Assembly (NCBI GenBank): GCA_034670405.1 | Contig: JAXDDX010000055.1 | Span: 744,001-808,000, forward strand | From: Hoplostethus atlanticus | Taxonomy: Eukaryota > Chordata > Actinopteri > Trachichthyiformes > Trachichthyidae | DNA length: 64,000 nt | Direction of reading: 5' to 3' | Shown here: positions 36,768-49,859 of the stretch, piece by piece | How positions within the stretch are numbered: position 1 is the first letter of the stretch | Layout: every line of letters starts with the position of its first letter | Made by a program: the position numbers and the translations under genes | Notes under the pieces: model-generated | What the model was told of the DNA's origin: nothing | What the model saw: the letters and a program-made list of their open reading frames with translations, nothing else | The model's database searches: none

Positions 36768-37585
36768 ATTATCAAGATTCAAGATTCAAGATTCAAGAAT
36801 TTTAATTGTCACATACACACACGAGGTGTGTAGTGAAATGCAAAGTGGCAATGCTCAGCAGAAATGTGCAAAATAACAGGTTCACACTATTTACAATAAA
36901 CCAACACAATATTTACAATGTCACAGTTATTAAGAGCTCTATATAAAAAAACAACACAATATTTACAATAAGAGCACTTTATAAAAAAATATAGTAAAAA
37001 AAGGGAAAATTGTATGTGTAATATAAATTATAAATTATGTGTAGTCTTTACCTAAGTGTGTGTGTGTGCATAAGAGGGGCAGTGTGTGTGTCTTGGTGGG
37101 GGCCCTGGTGAGGTCGGAGTTCACAGTCCTGATGGCCTGAGGAAAGAAACTCCGTCTCAGTCTCTCTGTTTTTGCAGCGTGACTACGGAGGCGCTTGCCT
37201 GACCGCAGCAGCTGAAACAGTCCGTTGTTGGGGTGGTGAGGATCCTTCATGATCCTGCAGGCTCTGGTTCTGCACCTCCTGGTGTACAAGTCCTGCAGGG
37301 TGGGGAGTGTAGTTCCAATAGTGCGCTCGGCCGAACGCACTACTCTCTGCAGAGCCTTCCTGTCCTGAGCGGAGCTGCTGCCAAACCAGGCAGTGATGCT
37401 TCCTGTCAGGATGCTCTCCACAGCTCCAGAGTAGAAGGACTGAAGGATCCTCCGGGAGACTTTGAATTTCCTCAGCTGCCTGAGGTGGTAAAGGCGCTGC
37501 CTCGCCTTTCTCACCAGAGTGTCAGTGTGTGTGGACCATGTCAGATCTTCGGTGATGTCAGATCCCTTCAGAGAAAATAACAGGT
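36768..37585 (-). mobile_element. 5'-truncated CR1/Rex1-like LINE
   Basis: The minus-strand frame at 37035-37631 encodes ARQRLYHLRQLRKFKVSRRI, AVESILTGSITAWFGSS, DRKALQRVVRSAERTIG and LYTRRCRTRACRIMKDPHHP. These are typical of the C-terminal end of a reverse transcriptase ORF from fish CR1-group (Rex1/Babar-like) LINEs; the exact clade is uncertain. The 3' end is a TTGAATC-type short tandem repeat at 36774-36797. The catalytic RT motifs are absent because the copy is 5'-truncated near 37585, where sequence homologous to the 30.3 kb repeat gene begins. Confidence 0.75.
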
Positions 37586-37956
37586 GATTTAACAATACAG
37601 TATAATAAACCTCACTCACGTGAGCATACAATTGTGTTTCCCATTAATTACCTAGACTGTGGCGGCCCGCCATAGTCTAATTTGTCCCGCCACAGTTTCA
37701 TAATGAACCTAAAATATTTTTACACTTCTTATAATAACATAAAAGATCTCTAACGTTGTGTTTTGCGCCGTTGCTTCAGCAAAGCATCTCTCACTCCCAA
37801 TCAGTCAGCCCCTCCCTCCCCTGCTGTACGCGCTCACACACACACTAGTGATGGGAAGACCGACTCTTTTAACTAACTATTCTTTCGAGCCGTCCGATAG
37901 AAGTGCATCGATTCTGAATCGATTCATTATGATTCACCAACAAAAACATACTATCC

Positions 37957-38028
37957 TATGTGAGGTTTGAACCTACAATCTTCAGCATGAGAGTCTGATG
38001 CTTTACTAACTGAGCTATACTAGCAATG
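37957..38028 (-). pseudogene. tRNA-like sequence
   Basis: On the minus strand TAGCTCAGTTAGTAAAGCAT gives an A box and AGGTTCAAACC a B box, spaced as in a tRNA, with a plausible anticodon arm around CAGACTCTCATGCTGA. The acceptor stem does not pair well. A tRNA pseudogene or SINE head is the best reading. Confidence 0.6.
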
Positions 38029-39139
38029 AATCACATGAGTGCCACCCCTTTCAAACCAGATGTGTAACCAACTGTAAAACACCAACTAAACTACAGGTTA
38101 ATGACAATAACAATCCACTCTGTTTTAAAATAAATGGTTGCAACCATAAAATATTTATTTTGAACACTCAGTCCTAATACAATCTCCCACATTTTAATAG
38201 AAATCAATAAAAGTGGTTAATAATTAGTAACGTCACCTTTTCACAAACATGAAAATGTACACAACCAGGGGTTAAAGTGGGATTTGGCAGGTGGGGGAAC
38301 CCTAAGATCCGGTGTAGCGGTGCAGCAGGGGAAAATGACTCGCCTCATAATAATTATTGTTTATTTATTTAAGACACTTCACAATGAACAGCTCAATTGC
38401 TTCACGTTGTGTCAAACACATAACAAAATATATACAGGCACAGAAGAATAGAAATTAGGCTTTTCTGCCCTGCTTCTACTCTAGAGGACCATGGTGGTTC
38501 CCCACTGTTTTATATAGTACCAGGAAATGGTTCTTTAAGCTTGTACCATAGTTGAAGCCTTTTTGGTGCTGTCAAGAACCCTTTAGAAAGGTTCTCTATA
38601 GCACCATGCTCAAAAGGTTATACGTAGGTGGAACACAAATCTGCTGCAGGACAAATTGGACAAAAAACTACAAATAAATATAAATGTCACGTGGTCTACA
38701 AAGAAATGTTTTGTGATCCACAAATGAAAACACATTTCACATCTCACCGGAGATATGAAAGCATGGGAAGAGAGAGGGATAGGCCAGACTACTGTAGGGA
38801 GGGCTGCCATTCAGATATAGACCTGGATCAGACTCTACATTACATGAAGATACTCTGCAGCAAAGGGCTCACAAATCCCTGCTTCAGTGGCTTCAACACT
38901 GTACATGGCACGGACCAGGACCAGGATTCCAATAGTGTTGCTGTATGTGTGTTAGTGTGTTATTGTGTGTGTGAGTATGTACTGTACATATATGAGAGAG
39001 TTGAAGAAGTTGGTTGAGTCCACTTCTCTGGTAATATTTTAATATTAATCCATTTCTTTCTTTTCCATATCTGATTTTTAATAAAAGGCCAATATCTACA
39101 AATGTGTCATTATAATGAATGCATTACTGCTGCCACTTA

Positions 39140-40316
<1,177 letters not shown>

Positions 40317-40722
40317 CAGTGGTTCTCAACTGGTCTACCCTCAGGACCCACATTTTCCCTCAGTCACTAAGATGCGACCCAAATTTTTGAAAATTTTGAG
40401 CAAATTTATTTCACAAAAAGTCATGCAGTAATATGGAATTGTCTGTGAAAATACCCAGTTTTGTTTCCCCAAAAACTGCGACATCTAAAATATCCGTTTT
40501 TGTTGCCAGAAAAAAATGGCTAAAATATCTGGTTTTGTCGCCCCCAAAACAGCAACATCTCACTAAAAATACCCAGTTTTGTTGCCCCAAAAACAGCTTC
40601 AAAATAAAAATTTGACTTTTTTGCCCTCAACTTTTTTTTTTCTTCATGCACACATCCACGACCCACTCAAAATGGCCCCGGGACCCACTTTTGGGTTGCG
40701 ACCCACCAGTTGAGAACCACTC
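40317..40722. mobile_element. hAT MITE
   Basis: Ends CAGTGGTTCTCAACTGGT and ACCAGTTGAGAACCACT are near-perfect inverted repeats. A perfect 8-base duplication TGTTAGAG lies outside (40309-40316, 40723-40730). The 406-base body carries imperfect repeats of about 55 bases containing CCCAGTTTTGTTGCCCC and codes for nothing. Confidence 0.9.
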
Positions 40723-40730
40723 TGTTAGAG

Positions 40731-41520
40731 GGTGTGAAGGCTTTTTTTTTTTTTTTCTTCTACATGTCCCAAGGAAGGTCTTTTTTGATGTCGACATCCA
40801 TTGACACACTTATTTAATTTTTAAATTCAATGCTGAACTCGTATTGAGTGTGTGAGTAGGAGTTGAGTTGGGATTGTAATAAAAGTCCTGAATGAAATGT
40901 CTTTTCAGCTATTTTTTCATGTGTTAATATTTAGGTTTGACTCAGCTAGTTCTCATGCTTTGTAGGTATTAGTTTGCTTAAGTTTTTGAAATCTCTATCA
41001 ACTTCTGTAAACTTAATTAACTTGGTAATAGAAGTTGAAAAAAATAATTATTTCATGTTGAGCTAACTTGATTATTCATTTTAAATAACTTGGTAAAATA
41101 AGTTCAACCAACATCTTTTATAGTTATCGTCAATAATATTTTTTAGTCCAACTTACTTGATACAGGAAGTCGAGTCAACAGACTGCATGTTGCATCAACT
41201 CATGTTTTGAAGTGTAATAACCTTGACACTATATGTTGACTCAACTCAGTCAAAGCAACAAGATGACTTGACAAGTCAAGTTGAGTCAACAAATCTTTTT
41301 TAACAGTGTGGAGAAGGTGAGGCTGAAAACTTACAGTTTTACCGTCGACGGTAAAACACCGAAGAGGCGTCGACGGCAAAAAAAAATAGCAGGACTAGAT
41401 AATACTAATACCACATGTGTAGTTTTCCATCAACAAATGCATTCTTTGTTTGCTTTTCATCTGACGAGCAATTTGATATTTTAGTCAGTTATCTTTTCTG
41501 AATTCAAATACGTTTCCGTC
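40731..41520. other. No gene recognised
   Basis: AT-rich, with a run of AAGTTGAGTCAAC-type words near 41160-41290 that suggests an old MITE end. No pair of ends could be matched. Confidence 0.35.
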
Positions 41521-43780
41521 CTTTCCAGTTCAATGTCAGGACACCGCAGTAAAAAAAACACGCACGTTGGTGGATAATTCTCATTTGTTCAACTCCCCAC
41601 TTAACAGGCCTAGCAGTCCAGTGGAAATAGTAAAAGACAATTCAAGTTGGCAAATGTTTCTCTTTTTTGCACGACATTGCGAAATTCAATGTATCAGAGA
41701 ATATTTAAATTTCCAGTTAATATCCTCCCATCCTAAAGTGTGTGTGCTCTTTCATAGTAAATTGTGAAATTGAATGTGTCATAAAATGTGTTTTAAACCT
41801 CCAGATAACATCCTCCCATCCTACACTGTGTGATCTGCCTCTTCACCTTCTGGATCACACCTACTCCAAGACCACCAGGCATCAGACCACCAACAGGAAG
41901 AAGGTTGAACCCTGTTCCTTTACTGTCCCATCAGATAACATTAGAAGAAAATACTATGGACACTTGCTCTTTACTGCAGCTTGCTCACTATTATAGTATG
42001 CAACCCAACCTCATCAATGTATCTCTGTACATCTGTTGTATTTGTACTTTTTTTAAAATTATATTTGTCATTGATTTAGGATTATGTATCATATTTGTAC
42101 CTGATAATTTAACACATTTGAAACTGTCTAGTTTCTAACTGTCCATGTTGTTAATTCTCTTTGTATATATTTAAAAGTTTTATTTTACGATTATCTAACT
42201 CGTCATTTTTGTACCTAATGAATGTATACGTTATAGTAAATGTGATAAAATGGTAAATGTACACATTTCCCAAGGTAAATCTGGTAAGTGTGCACATCCC
42301 GGAAGACTAGTCACATTAGGCTTACAGTATCATAAATGTACACATTTACCAGTTTCCCACATTTACGGTAACATATACATGTTATATATTTATCCTTTTA
42401 CTAAAGTTTATCTTGACCTCTCTTTTGCTGTAAAACCCAGAGCACCCTGTCAAAATGTAATAAAGTATAAAATGTGTTGATAAAATGCAGTAGAGCTGGT
42501 TGTGATTGGTCCCTGGTCTTCCTGTCAGGAGAGTGAGGCCCTGCCCTCCTGTCCTTCCACTCCTGAGAACATCCTGGGAGGTGGCCCTAGAGGGGACCAA
42601 GGAGAGCCGTCCTCTCTCAGGGCTGAGGTAGAGTCACGTCCACCTAGCTAGTCCAGACCTCAGCTGGCCTCTGACTGTACTAGTTGTACTAGTTTTGACC
42701 TCTGACCTTTGTCAATGTCAGGAAACCGCAGTAAAAACACAGTTGGTGGATAATTCTCATTTGTTCAACTCCCCACTTAATAAGCCTAGCAGTCCAGTGG
42801 AAACAGTGAAAGTTAATAAAATTAGAAAATGTCTTTTAAACCTTTAGTTAACATCCTCCCATCCTACATTGTGTGTTTCTTGCTGCAGAAGCGTGATCTG
42901 CTTCGTCACCTTGTGGATCACAGCTACTCCAAAACCACCAGGCATCAGACCACTGGCAGGAAGAAGGTTGAACCCTGTTCCTTTACTGTCCCATCAGATA
43001 ACATTAGAGGAAAATACTATGGACACTTGCTCTTTACTGCAGCTTGCTCACTATTATAGTATGCAACCCAACCTCATTCAATGTATCTTTGTACATCTGT
43101 TATGTACTTTTACTTATTTAAAAATACTGATATTTGTCTATAATTTAGGATTATATGTCATATTTGTACCTGATAATTTAACACCTTTGAAAAGTGTCCA
43201 GTTTCTAACGGTCCATGTTGTTTAGTTCTATTTGTACATATTTTACAATTTTAAGTAATGATTAAGTAATTGAGAGTTGGTGAGTGTACACATTTCCCAA
43301 GGTAAATCTGGTAAATGTGTACATTTCCTGCTTCCTGGAAAACACTAGTCACAGTAGCATGAGGCTTATAGTATCATAAATGTACACATTTACCAGTTTC
43401 CCACATTTACCGTAACATATACATGTGAAAAGTCTAAAATCACACTGTATATTTATCCTTTTAATAAAGTTTATCTTGAGGTCTGTTTTGCTGTAAAACC
43501 AGAGCACCCTGTCAAAATGCAATAAAGTATAAAATGTGTTGATAAAATGCAGTAGAGCTGGTTGTGATTGGTCCCTGGTCTTCCTGTCAGAAGAGTGAGG
43601 CCCTGCCCTCCTGTCCTTCCACTCCTGAGAACATCCTGGGAGGTGGCCCTAGAGGGGACCAAGGAGAGCAGTCCTCCCTCAGGGCTGAGGTAGAGTCACG
43701 TCCACCTAGCTAGTCCACACCTCAGCTGGCCTCTGACTGTACTAGTTTTGACCTCTGACCTTTGTCCCCTCCATCCATCC
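41521..43780 (+). repeat. Two tandem ~1.1-1.2 kb units with an exon-like core
   Basis: Unit I (about 41521-42715) and unit II (about 42716-43780) share the same order: GTCAGGA-ACCGCAGTAAAA, an exon-like block, a TGTACATTT-rich AT region, then AGAGCTGGTTGTGATTGGTC and GAACATCCTGGGAGGTGGCC. In unit II the exon-like block follows TTGCTGCAG and encodes HLVDHSYSKTTRHQTTGRKK and GKYYGHLLFTAACSLL before a stop at 43057-43059. Unit I encodes nearly the same (41742-41996). I do not recognise the protein. A GAAAAGAGGAGGAGGGAGGT stretch at 43797-43855 may be another exon (EKRRREVEQEESLRALQEQ). Confidence 0.6.
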
Positions 43781-44336
43781 CTCTATAAGGGTCAGGAAAA
43801 GAGGAGGAGGGAGGTGGAGCAGGAGGAGAGCCTGAGGGCCCTCCAGGAGCAGGGTTAGGGTTAGTGGTGCACAATGCTGCTTCCCGACACCATGCGTAAG
43901 GGCTGACCTGTTAAGTAAAGTTTAGAACGCGCTCTGGGAAAAATACACATTGTTCACTCTTTTTAACCCTACCATGGACGGCCTACATAGCCTTCTCTAC
44001 CTTAATAAGTGAGTCTGCATCTTGGCTGCACACAGACGGTGGATGCGGGGCTGTACTGATGACAGGAACAAGCGCAGGTCGCCCTCCACCTGCAGCCTCG
44101 ACCGGTACTTGCTTTTAATCAGATGTTTCGTTTCAAAATAATTTGACACGTCCGCTGTCATGATTATTAAAATCGAATAATTGTCAAATTCGATTTTATT
44201 CTTTTCCAGAAAGCATAAATAATTTTATTTTAAACAAAATATTTCCCTGCTTTTTTTTTTTTTGAGCCTCCCCTGAAATTCTTTGGCGCCCCCCAGGGGA
44301 GGCGCGCCTCACACTTTGAAAACCCCTGGTTTACCC

Positions 44337-44703
44337 AATTACCAGTTAATTTATTAAACAACATCTTAAACAACAAAAACTGTTGCCAATGTGTGCAGAA
44401 TAGATCGCTACATTATTACATTGGCCTTTTTCACAATCCAATATGGGTCCTTGATCCGGCGGGTACGCAGAAGTAGTCTCTCTCGTTCATCAGACGTGAA
44501 CCGCTCGGACATCTCGGACATCGAGTAGGGTATCTCTGCAGACCGGAGACTTGAGAGGGGCGGGGAGTGGGCGTGGCAACTGTCAATCATTTTCTTATTT
44601 GGCCAATCAGAGGCTTACAATCCTCTGTCAATCAAAAACTTATTTCACCAATACACCACCTGAACCAGTTGTCAATCAGTTTTTAATTCGGCTAATCATC
44701 TTT
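44337..44703 (-). repeat. Left inverted arm of unit 2
   Basis: This stretch is the reverse complement of 53815-53519 joined to 50713-50545, with about 85-90% identity by eye in the clearer parts (AACTGGTTCAGGCGGTGTAT versus its mirror). It serves as the uninterrupted version of the site into which the 50714-53515 element inserted. Confidence 0.7.
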
Positions 44704-44759
44704 CAAGGAGGGTCCAACTGCAGTCCTCCCTCCTGAGACCACTAGTTCCAAACTTGGAA

Positions 44760-45339
44760 GTTTTGTAACATGTTCACATCAATATTAATATTAACGAATA
44801 ATATAGATACTAGCCAGAGAACATTATATAGAATATAACGTTATCTACAAAATGTCATTGGTTTTAATGTTAGTTTTGAAATATCGTGTAAAAAAGTGTT
44901 AGTCTCAAGCTAAGGTTAGCTAACGTTAGATGCCTATGTGATGCCGAAGTTAATAACTAGGTAACTATTATTAATACAAAGCCATCATATTCATGTGCCG
45001 TTCAACTTAGACCGAATGTTGAAAAACTATCACTAATGTAAAGTTAGCTAATGTTGGCTTCTGTCCATTCCAAGTGTATGTAACGTTAACACGAATGGAC
45101 GTATCATTAGCTGACAACAGGTCTCAATCTCCTTGTGTCTGTGTAATACCAACTTATTACACAGACACAGGTCTCGATCTCTTCCATGTGTAATAAGTGA
45201 TTTTTATATTTATTTTTTATTGAATAGTCACGAGCCATGCACAACCCCAATGACCCACGCACCTAAATAGTTTAGGTGTGTGATACTATATAACGTATAG
45301 TGGTTTTGTCTTCTAACCTGCTGCGTACTGTAGTGCCTC
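44760..45339. other. No gene recognised
   Basis: AT-rich sequence with several GCTAACGTTA-type words. A short inverted pair of GTGTAATA/TATTACAC words lies near 45140-45200. Confidence 0.4.
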
Positions 45340-46455
45340 TTGTTTTTTCAATTTTAGATCATCCTGACAATACTAGACGGGCCAAGAGGCAAACCCACTG
45401 CAATTGCAGTACATACTTATTTCATCCTCAGCTGGCCTCGCTGCTGAATTAGGAGCTTATATTGAACTCTGACCTTGTCAATGCACGAAAACGCTACTTA
45501 CAATTCCACCAGGTTTCAATGTGAAAATTTCATGTCGCGCGAGAAGCTGACGCATGTCCAGTGAAATCAGGAAGTTTAATAAAATTAAGAAAATGTCTTT
45601 AAAACTTAGTTACTATCCTCCCACACTACAATGTGTGTTTTTATGCCAGAAAGAATGAACTGTTCGTACTTTATTTAGGATCACAGCTACGTCCAAAACA
45701 CTAGTTACACTTCACATGTACTATGTGCGTAGGTAACAAGGCTTTGAACTCTGTTCTTAGCTGATGCCTTGATAACATTAAGGAATATAAATAATGATTA
45801 TACATACATAATACTGAGCTTGTTAATAAGATTTATGATATTGATAGAACCTATAAGCTCTAATGTATCAAATGTATACAATCGCTTGGTTGCTGAATTT
45901 TCTTTCAATTTACAAAGACTCAGGATATGTTTGTCTTCAGATTTTAGGTAATTTGTTCAGCTTTTCTTGATTGTATAATTTAGACCCTTTGAACGCATTC
46001 CGGGGTATCTACACGTCCCATGTGGTATTAGTATCTGATTTGTACGATTACTTACAATTTAAGGTAAATGGATATCGTAACTGCCTGACGGTCTCATTGG
46101 TGGGTAGCATTATTCATAGGTAAATATCGGTAATGTGTCATCCTGCTTCTGGAAACACTAAATGCAATGCATGCAGATCGGTCAAATTTATAGTAATCAT
46201 TAATATGTTACAATTTTTACACCTGGTTGCCACTGTATTTACCGTCATACAATAGTACATGCGTGTAAAGTCTAACTCCTCTGTAGAGCTTTATTGCTTT
46301 TAATGATGTTATTCTGAGTCAATTTTTGCTTGTTAAACCAGAGCTTAGCTTCAAATGCAATAAGTTTACTTTGTTTGTATAATCATAGTAGTTGTGTATT
46401 GGTCTGGTTCTTCCTGTCAGAAGATGAGCCTTGCCTTCCTGCTTCTCAAAACTTA
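45340..46455 (+). repeat. Third, degraded copy of the ~1.1 kb unit
   Basis: The order of landmarks matches units I and II: CTCAGCTGGCCTC, AATGTCTTTAAAACTTAGTT, CCTCCCACACTACAATGTGTG, GGATCACAGCTAC and TTCTTCCTGTCAGAAGATGA. Many small indels separate it from them, and the exon-like frame is lost. Confidence 0.55.
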
Positions 46456-46474
46456 AATAAAGCTCACTTTAATG

Positions 46475-46707
46475 CAAACCAGGCAACGTTGGGGGTGTGT
46501 TGGAAGCCATATATAGTAAATTGTGGGCATGGTCAGAAGGCTCGTGCACATGCGCACAATTTCAGGATGATTGAGATTATGAAGAAAAAACATGTGGGAA
46601 CAGACGTACGTGGGGTTTTATACATCTGAGCGTATGCATGTTTCCTGTTTTGTGCGTACACAGATTTCTACACCTAAATCTACACAGAGTTTTATACATC
46701 TGGCCCC
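46475..46707 (+). mobile_element. Harbinger right end, head-on against copy 3
   Basis: This is the last ~230 bases of the Harbinger family in plus orientation, ending TTTATACATCTGGCCCC. It abuts copy 3, whose own right end (minus strand) starts at about 46710. The blocks 46475-46557 and 46720-46795 are therefore inverted repeats around a ~160-base centre. Confidence 0.8.
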
Positions 46708-46709
46708 TG

Positions 46710-48208
46710 ATGTATAAACGTGCACGAGCCTTCTGACCATGCCCACAATTTACTATATATGGCTTCCAACACACCCCCAATTGCCTGGTTTGCATATAAA
46801 GGGCCAGCATTTAGTTTAGTTTTGAGGACAAACGGCAGAAGCATTTAAGAAGAAATAGAAGAAAAGAAGCGCAATTTTACGACTGTGAACTTGAAATAAT
46901 GGTTGATCAAAATGACAGAAGAAAACGCGTATTATTTAGAAGCCTAAGCTCTGGCATTACCAACCGAAATGAAAGAAGTTGAATGGCAGAAAGTAACCGA
47001 AACCATCTCCCTTTTAAAAGCCCAATGCAACGCTCTACCACAGAGCGCACGGCTGGTCACCACATTATAGCGCGTCTGTTTTGGCTCTGGGGATTTGTAA
47101 ATGGCATAACCATGGCTTCAATGCATACCCATTGTCACCTGAGGGTATAAAATATTATATACAAAACAATATTATATACATATATTACATTTGGGAAACC
47201 GGACATCACTGCAAATTGCATTTTGATGTTGGCCTGTTCAGCTGCTGTGTGGGAACCTGATGTATCTATTACTCAAAGAAATTATGCCACCCCACGCCAT
47301 GGGCATGACCCGGCTCAGGGCAGCTCAGGATATCCCTGATCTGTCCGCAAGCTTCAGCTGAAACGTCCCCGTCGCTAAAAACCCGATTGTTGTCAATACC
47401 TGTAGATGGACGGGGATGCCACGGTTTCTCCGAGAGTGCCGCTCCAACACAGGGCCCAGTTCAACACACAATTCGAAGAGAACAGCTCTTGGAAATCCAA
47501 AGCGGCGCATTAGCCAGTCAACATCATGGGCCAGAAAATCAGTACGGTCTCTGAAGACTCGTTCTCGCCTAAATTGCGCAATAGCAATATCTTCCAGCAA
47601 CAGTATCATTTGGCACAGCCATTACGCATGACTACAGCCTTCATATAGTGTAGGTTATTCTTACTCCCCAATAATAGGCTACAGAATAATAATCTTTATT
47701 TATATAAAGAACATGTATTTATTTGTTTATTTATATAAAGATCATTATCATTATAATTATTATAATGCATAGTGACAAACATATTTACTCAAGATAGAAC
47801 GAAATGAAGGCTTGTCAAAAAAAAGGCTGTTAACCACTCACGCATCACTATGTAATCATAGTGTAGGTTTTTTTTAAACTATAGATTACATCCTAACACA
47901 ATGTAGTGAAAGAAAAAAGCTCTAAATAAAATGTCACCCAAATTCACACTTTTATTATCCTTTTTTGCCAACTCACAACAAAAAATGCGTATGGTATGCA
48001 TGGTGTGAAGGATATGTACCGGTACGCACATTCTCGCCGCCCGTGGATTTTTATACATTTGGAAACTTGCGTGGAAAGTGGCGGTGTGAAAGATGCGTAC
48101 CGGTACGCACATTCTCGCCGCCCATGGATTTTTATACATTCGGAACCTGCGTGGAAAGTGACGTAAGTACACTTTTCGTGCGTACGCATGGTTTATACAT
48201 ATGGCCCC
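46710..48208 (-). mobile_element. PIF/Harbinger copy 3
   Basis: The left end is at 48208 (GGGGCCATATGTATAAACCA on the minus strand). The body holds the transposase N-terminus at 47325-47609 and the same internal deletion as copy 1, where FPNV sequence jumps to a TATATAATATT tract and then GDNGYALKPWL. The outermost right ~140 bases are absent from this orientation and replaced by the head-on end at 46475-46707. Two tandem copies of the subterminal TTCTCGCCGCCC block lie at about 48030-48160. Confidence 0.85.
47325..47609 (-). pseudogene. Harbinger transposase N-terminal part, copy 3
   Basis: The frame encodes LLLEDIAIAQFRRERVFRDR and RRFGFPRAVLFELCVELGP, nearly identical to copy 1. It ends at the same TGA after DRSGIS. 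Compared with copy 1, a short deletion just after the original start codon (MAVPND) puts that start out of frame; the Met used here is not the original. It is inactive. Confidence 0.85.
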
Positions 48209-48482
48209 TGGTCTGTGGCCCGTGCAAATGCACATATTTTGGGTCACCGGAAACATGTGGTCGCTCATGCAGGTGTGTAAATGAGTGATTTTTTGTCCTA
48301 TCATAAAGTTATTGAAGCTTAGTTGTAGACCTAGATTTGAAATGTTGGAGTGACTGTGCCAATGCGCACATCTGTAGTTACTATACTGTTTGTCATGGTT
48401 TTGCCCTGTTTTGTTATATGTTAATCTGTTCCTTGTTTTCCTTCTCTCCCTAGTGTATGTAGTCTTGTGTTCTCCCAGTCTT

Positions 48483-48483
<1 letters not shown>

Positions 48484-48514
<31 letters not shown>
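48484..48514. repeat. (TC)n microsatellite
   Basis: About 15 TC dinucleotides. Confidence 0.95.
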
Positions 48515-48517
<3 letters not shown>

Positions 48518-48567
48518 GTTTTAAAATCTGAAACATATGTGTTCCATCATGTGTTCTAGGGAAACTG

Positions 48568-49838
48568 GTGTACAGATGTAATTTGGGTTGCAAACCATCA
48601 ACCCATTATCATTGCTTCAAATGTGGAATAGCTATTAATCAAAAAGCAGGATTTATTTTACACATCAGAAAATGTACAATCCCCAACACCACTACCTGGA
48701 CCTCCTGCATCACCTCCAGCAGCACCACTCCCTGCATCACCACTCCCTGCACCACCTCCAGCAGCACCACTCCCTGCATCACCTCCAGCAGCACCACTCC
48801 CAGCACCACCTCCAGCAGCACCACTCCCTGCATCACCTCCAGCAGCACCACCTCCAGCAGCACCACTCCCTGCACCACCTCCAGCAGCACCACCTACAAC
48901 AGCACCACCTCCTGCACCACCCTCAGCAGCACCAATTAGAGCAGCACCACCTCCTGTACCACCCTCAGCAGCACCACTTACAGCACCACCCTCAGCAGCA
49001 CCACCTCCTGCACCACCCTCAGCAGCAGCACCTCCATCACCAATCCCTGGACTCCCAGACCCACTTTTAACCCAACTTGTGGTCAGGAAACCACAGGTTT
49101 TTAGTCATTTGTCCCCATTGTAATATGTCACTGAATTAAAAAAATGTTAAAAGGCATATGCAAAGGCGGCACATGGAGAATCAGACAGACATAACATGCA
49201 CATCACCTTCCAAGCCAATGTGTAGACTCGGAGCGTGGTTTGTTTGCCATCTCAAAATCCTTCAGGGGTTCAAGTAATCCAGTCCATGTGACAAGGAAAT
49301 CATGGGGTTCGAGCCAAAACGTTATGTGTGAGGTTGATGACTGTGCAGTGAACACAGAGATATCTGTAAGGAGTGGACTTATTGCCTTTCAGTGCAATCA
49401 TGTGCGCTCAATTGATTATTGTTCTTCTTATCCACGTACTGTAGACCTGGAAGAAGACATTTTGAGAGAGATGGTGCAGGCCAGATGGTTTGGAGAGAGG
49501 CAAAAACAATCATGTGTCAAATGGAAACAACAGGCAGTAGCAGAGAAAGCCCCTGTTGCAGTGTTGGTGGACATTGGAGAGCCCTCCAAAAGGAGGTTAT
49601 AGAGGATTCATAATGTTATAATGAAGTACATTGCAATATCTACAAAACAATTTGTTTATGACTCAGTTTTCTTTTCTTTTTTGACAGTGAATTGGAACTG
49701 TCTGGCCTTCATCTCCAAAAAAATTTCAGTGAGGTGGCAATGGAAAGGCTTACCATTTACAAAAAAAGAATGGAAAGCGCCCTCAAATCTGAGGATTTTC
49801 CAAAAAGACTGACATTTGTAATTTATCAGGAGCAATAA
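48568..49838 (+). other. Small spliced gene-like unit, function unknown
   Basis: Three coding blocks in order. First, after TTCTAG (48559), the frame YRCNLGCKPSTHYHCFKCGI then ILHIRKC suggests a zinc-binding knuckle; it runs into a 27-base tandem array (AGCAGCACCACTCCCTGCATC..., 48700-49040). Second, 49240-49602 encodes VHVTRKSWGSSQNVMCEVDD, SVRSGLIAFQCNHVRS and MVQARWFGERQKQSC; I recall this block from unnamed, multi-copy fish proteins, so a transposon origin is likely (a KDZ/Zisupton link is only a guess). Third, after a TTTTTGACAG acceptor, 49688-49838 encodes ELELSGLHLQKNFSEVAMER to a TAA that overlaps an AATAAA at 49834. The splice links are inferred. Confidence 0.4.
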
Positions 49839-49859
49839 ATTACTTGACACACTCTCTAT

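Noticed and set aside
37957-38028. Functional tRNA gene
   Set aside because: The A and B boxes are present but the acceptor stem does not pair and the anticodon arm is irregular.
43853-43866. Interstitial telomere repeat
   Set aside because: Only two TTAGGG-like units occur at the junction of two repeats; this is easily chance.
48639-49070. His/Gln-rich and Val/Leu-rich frames over 48.6-49.1 kb
   Set aside because: Shadow frames of the 27-base tandem array.
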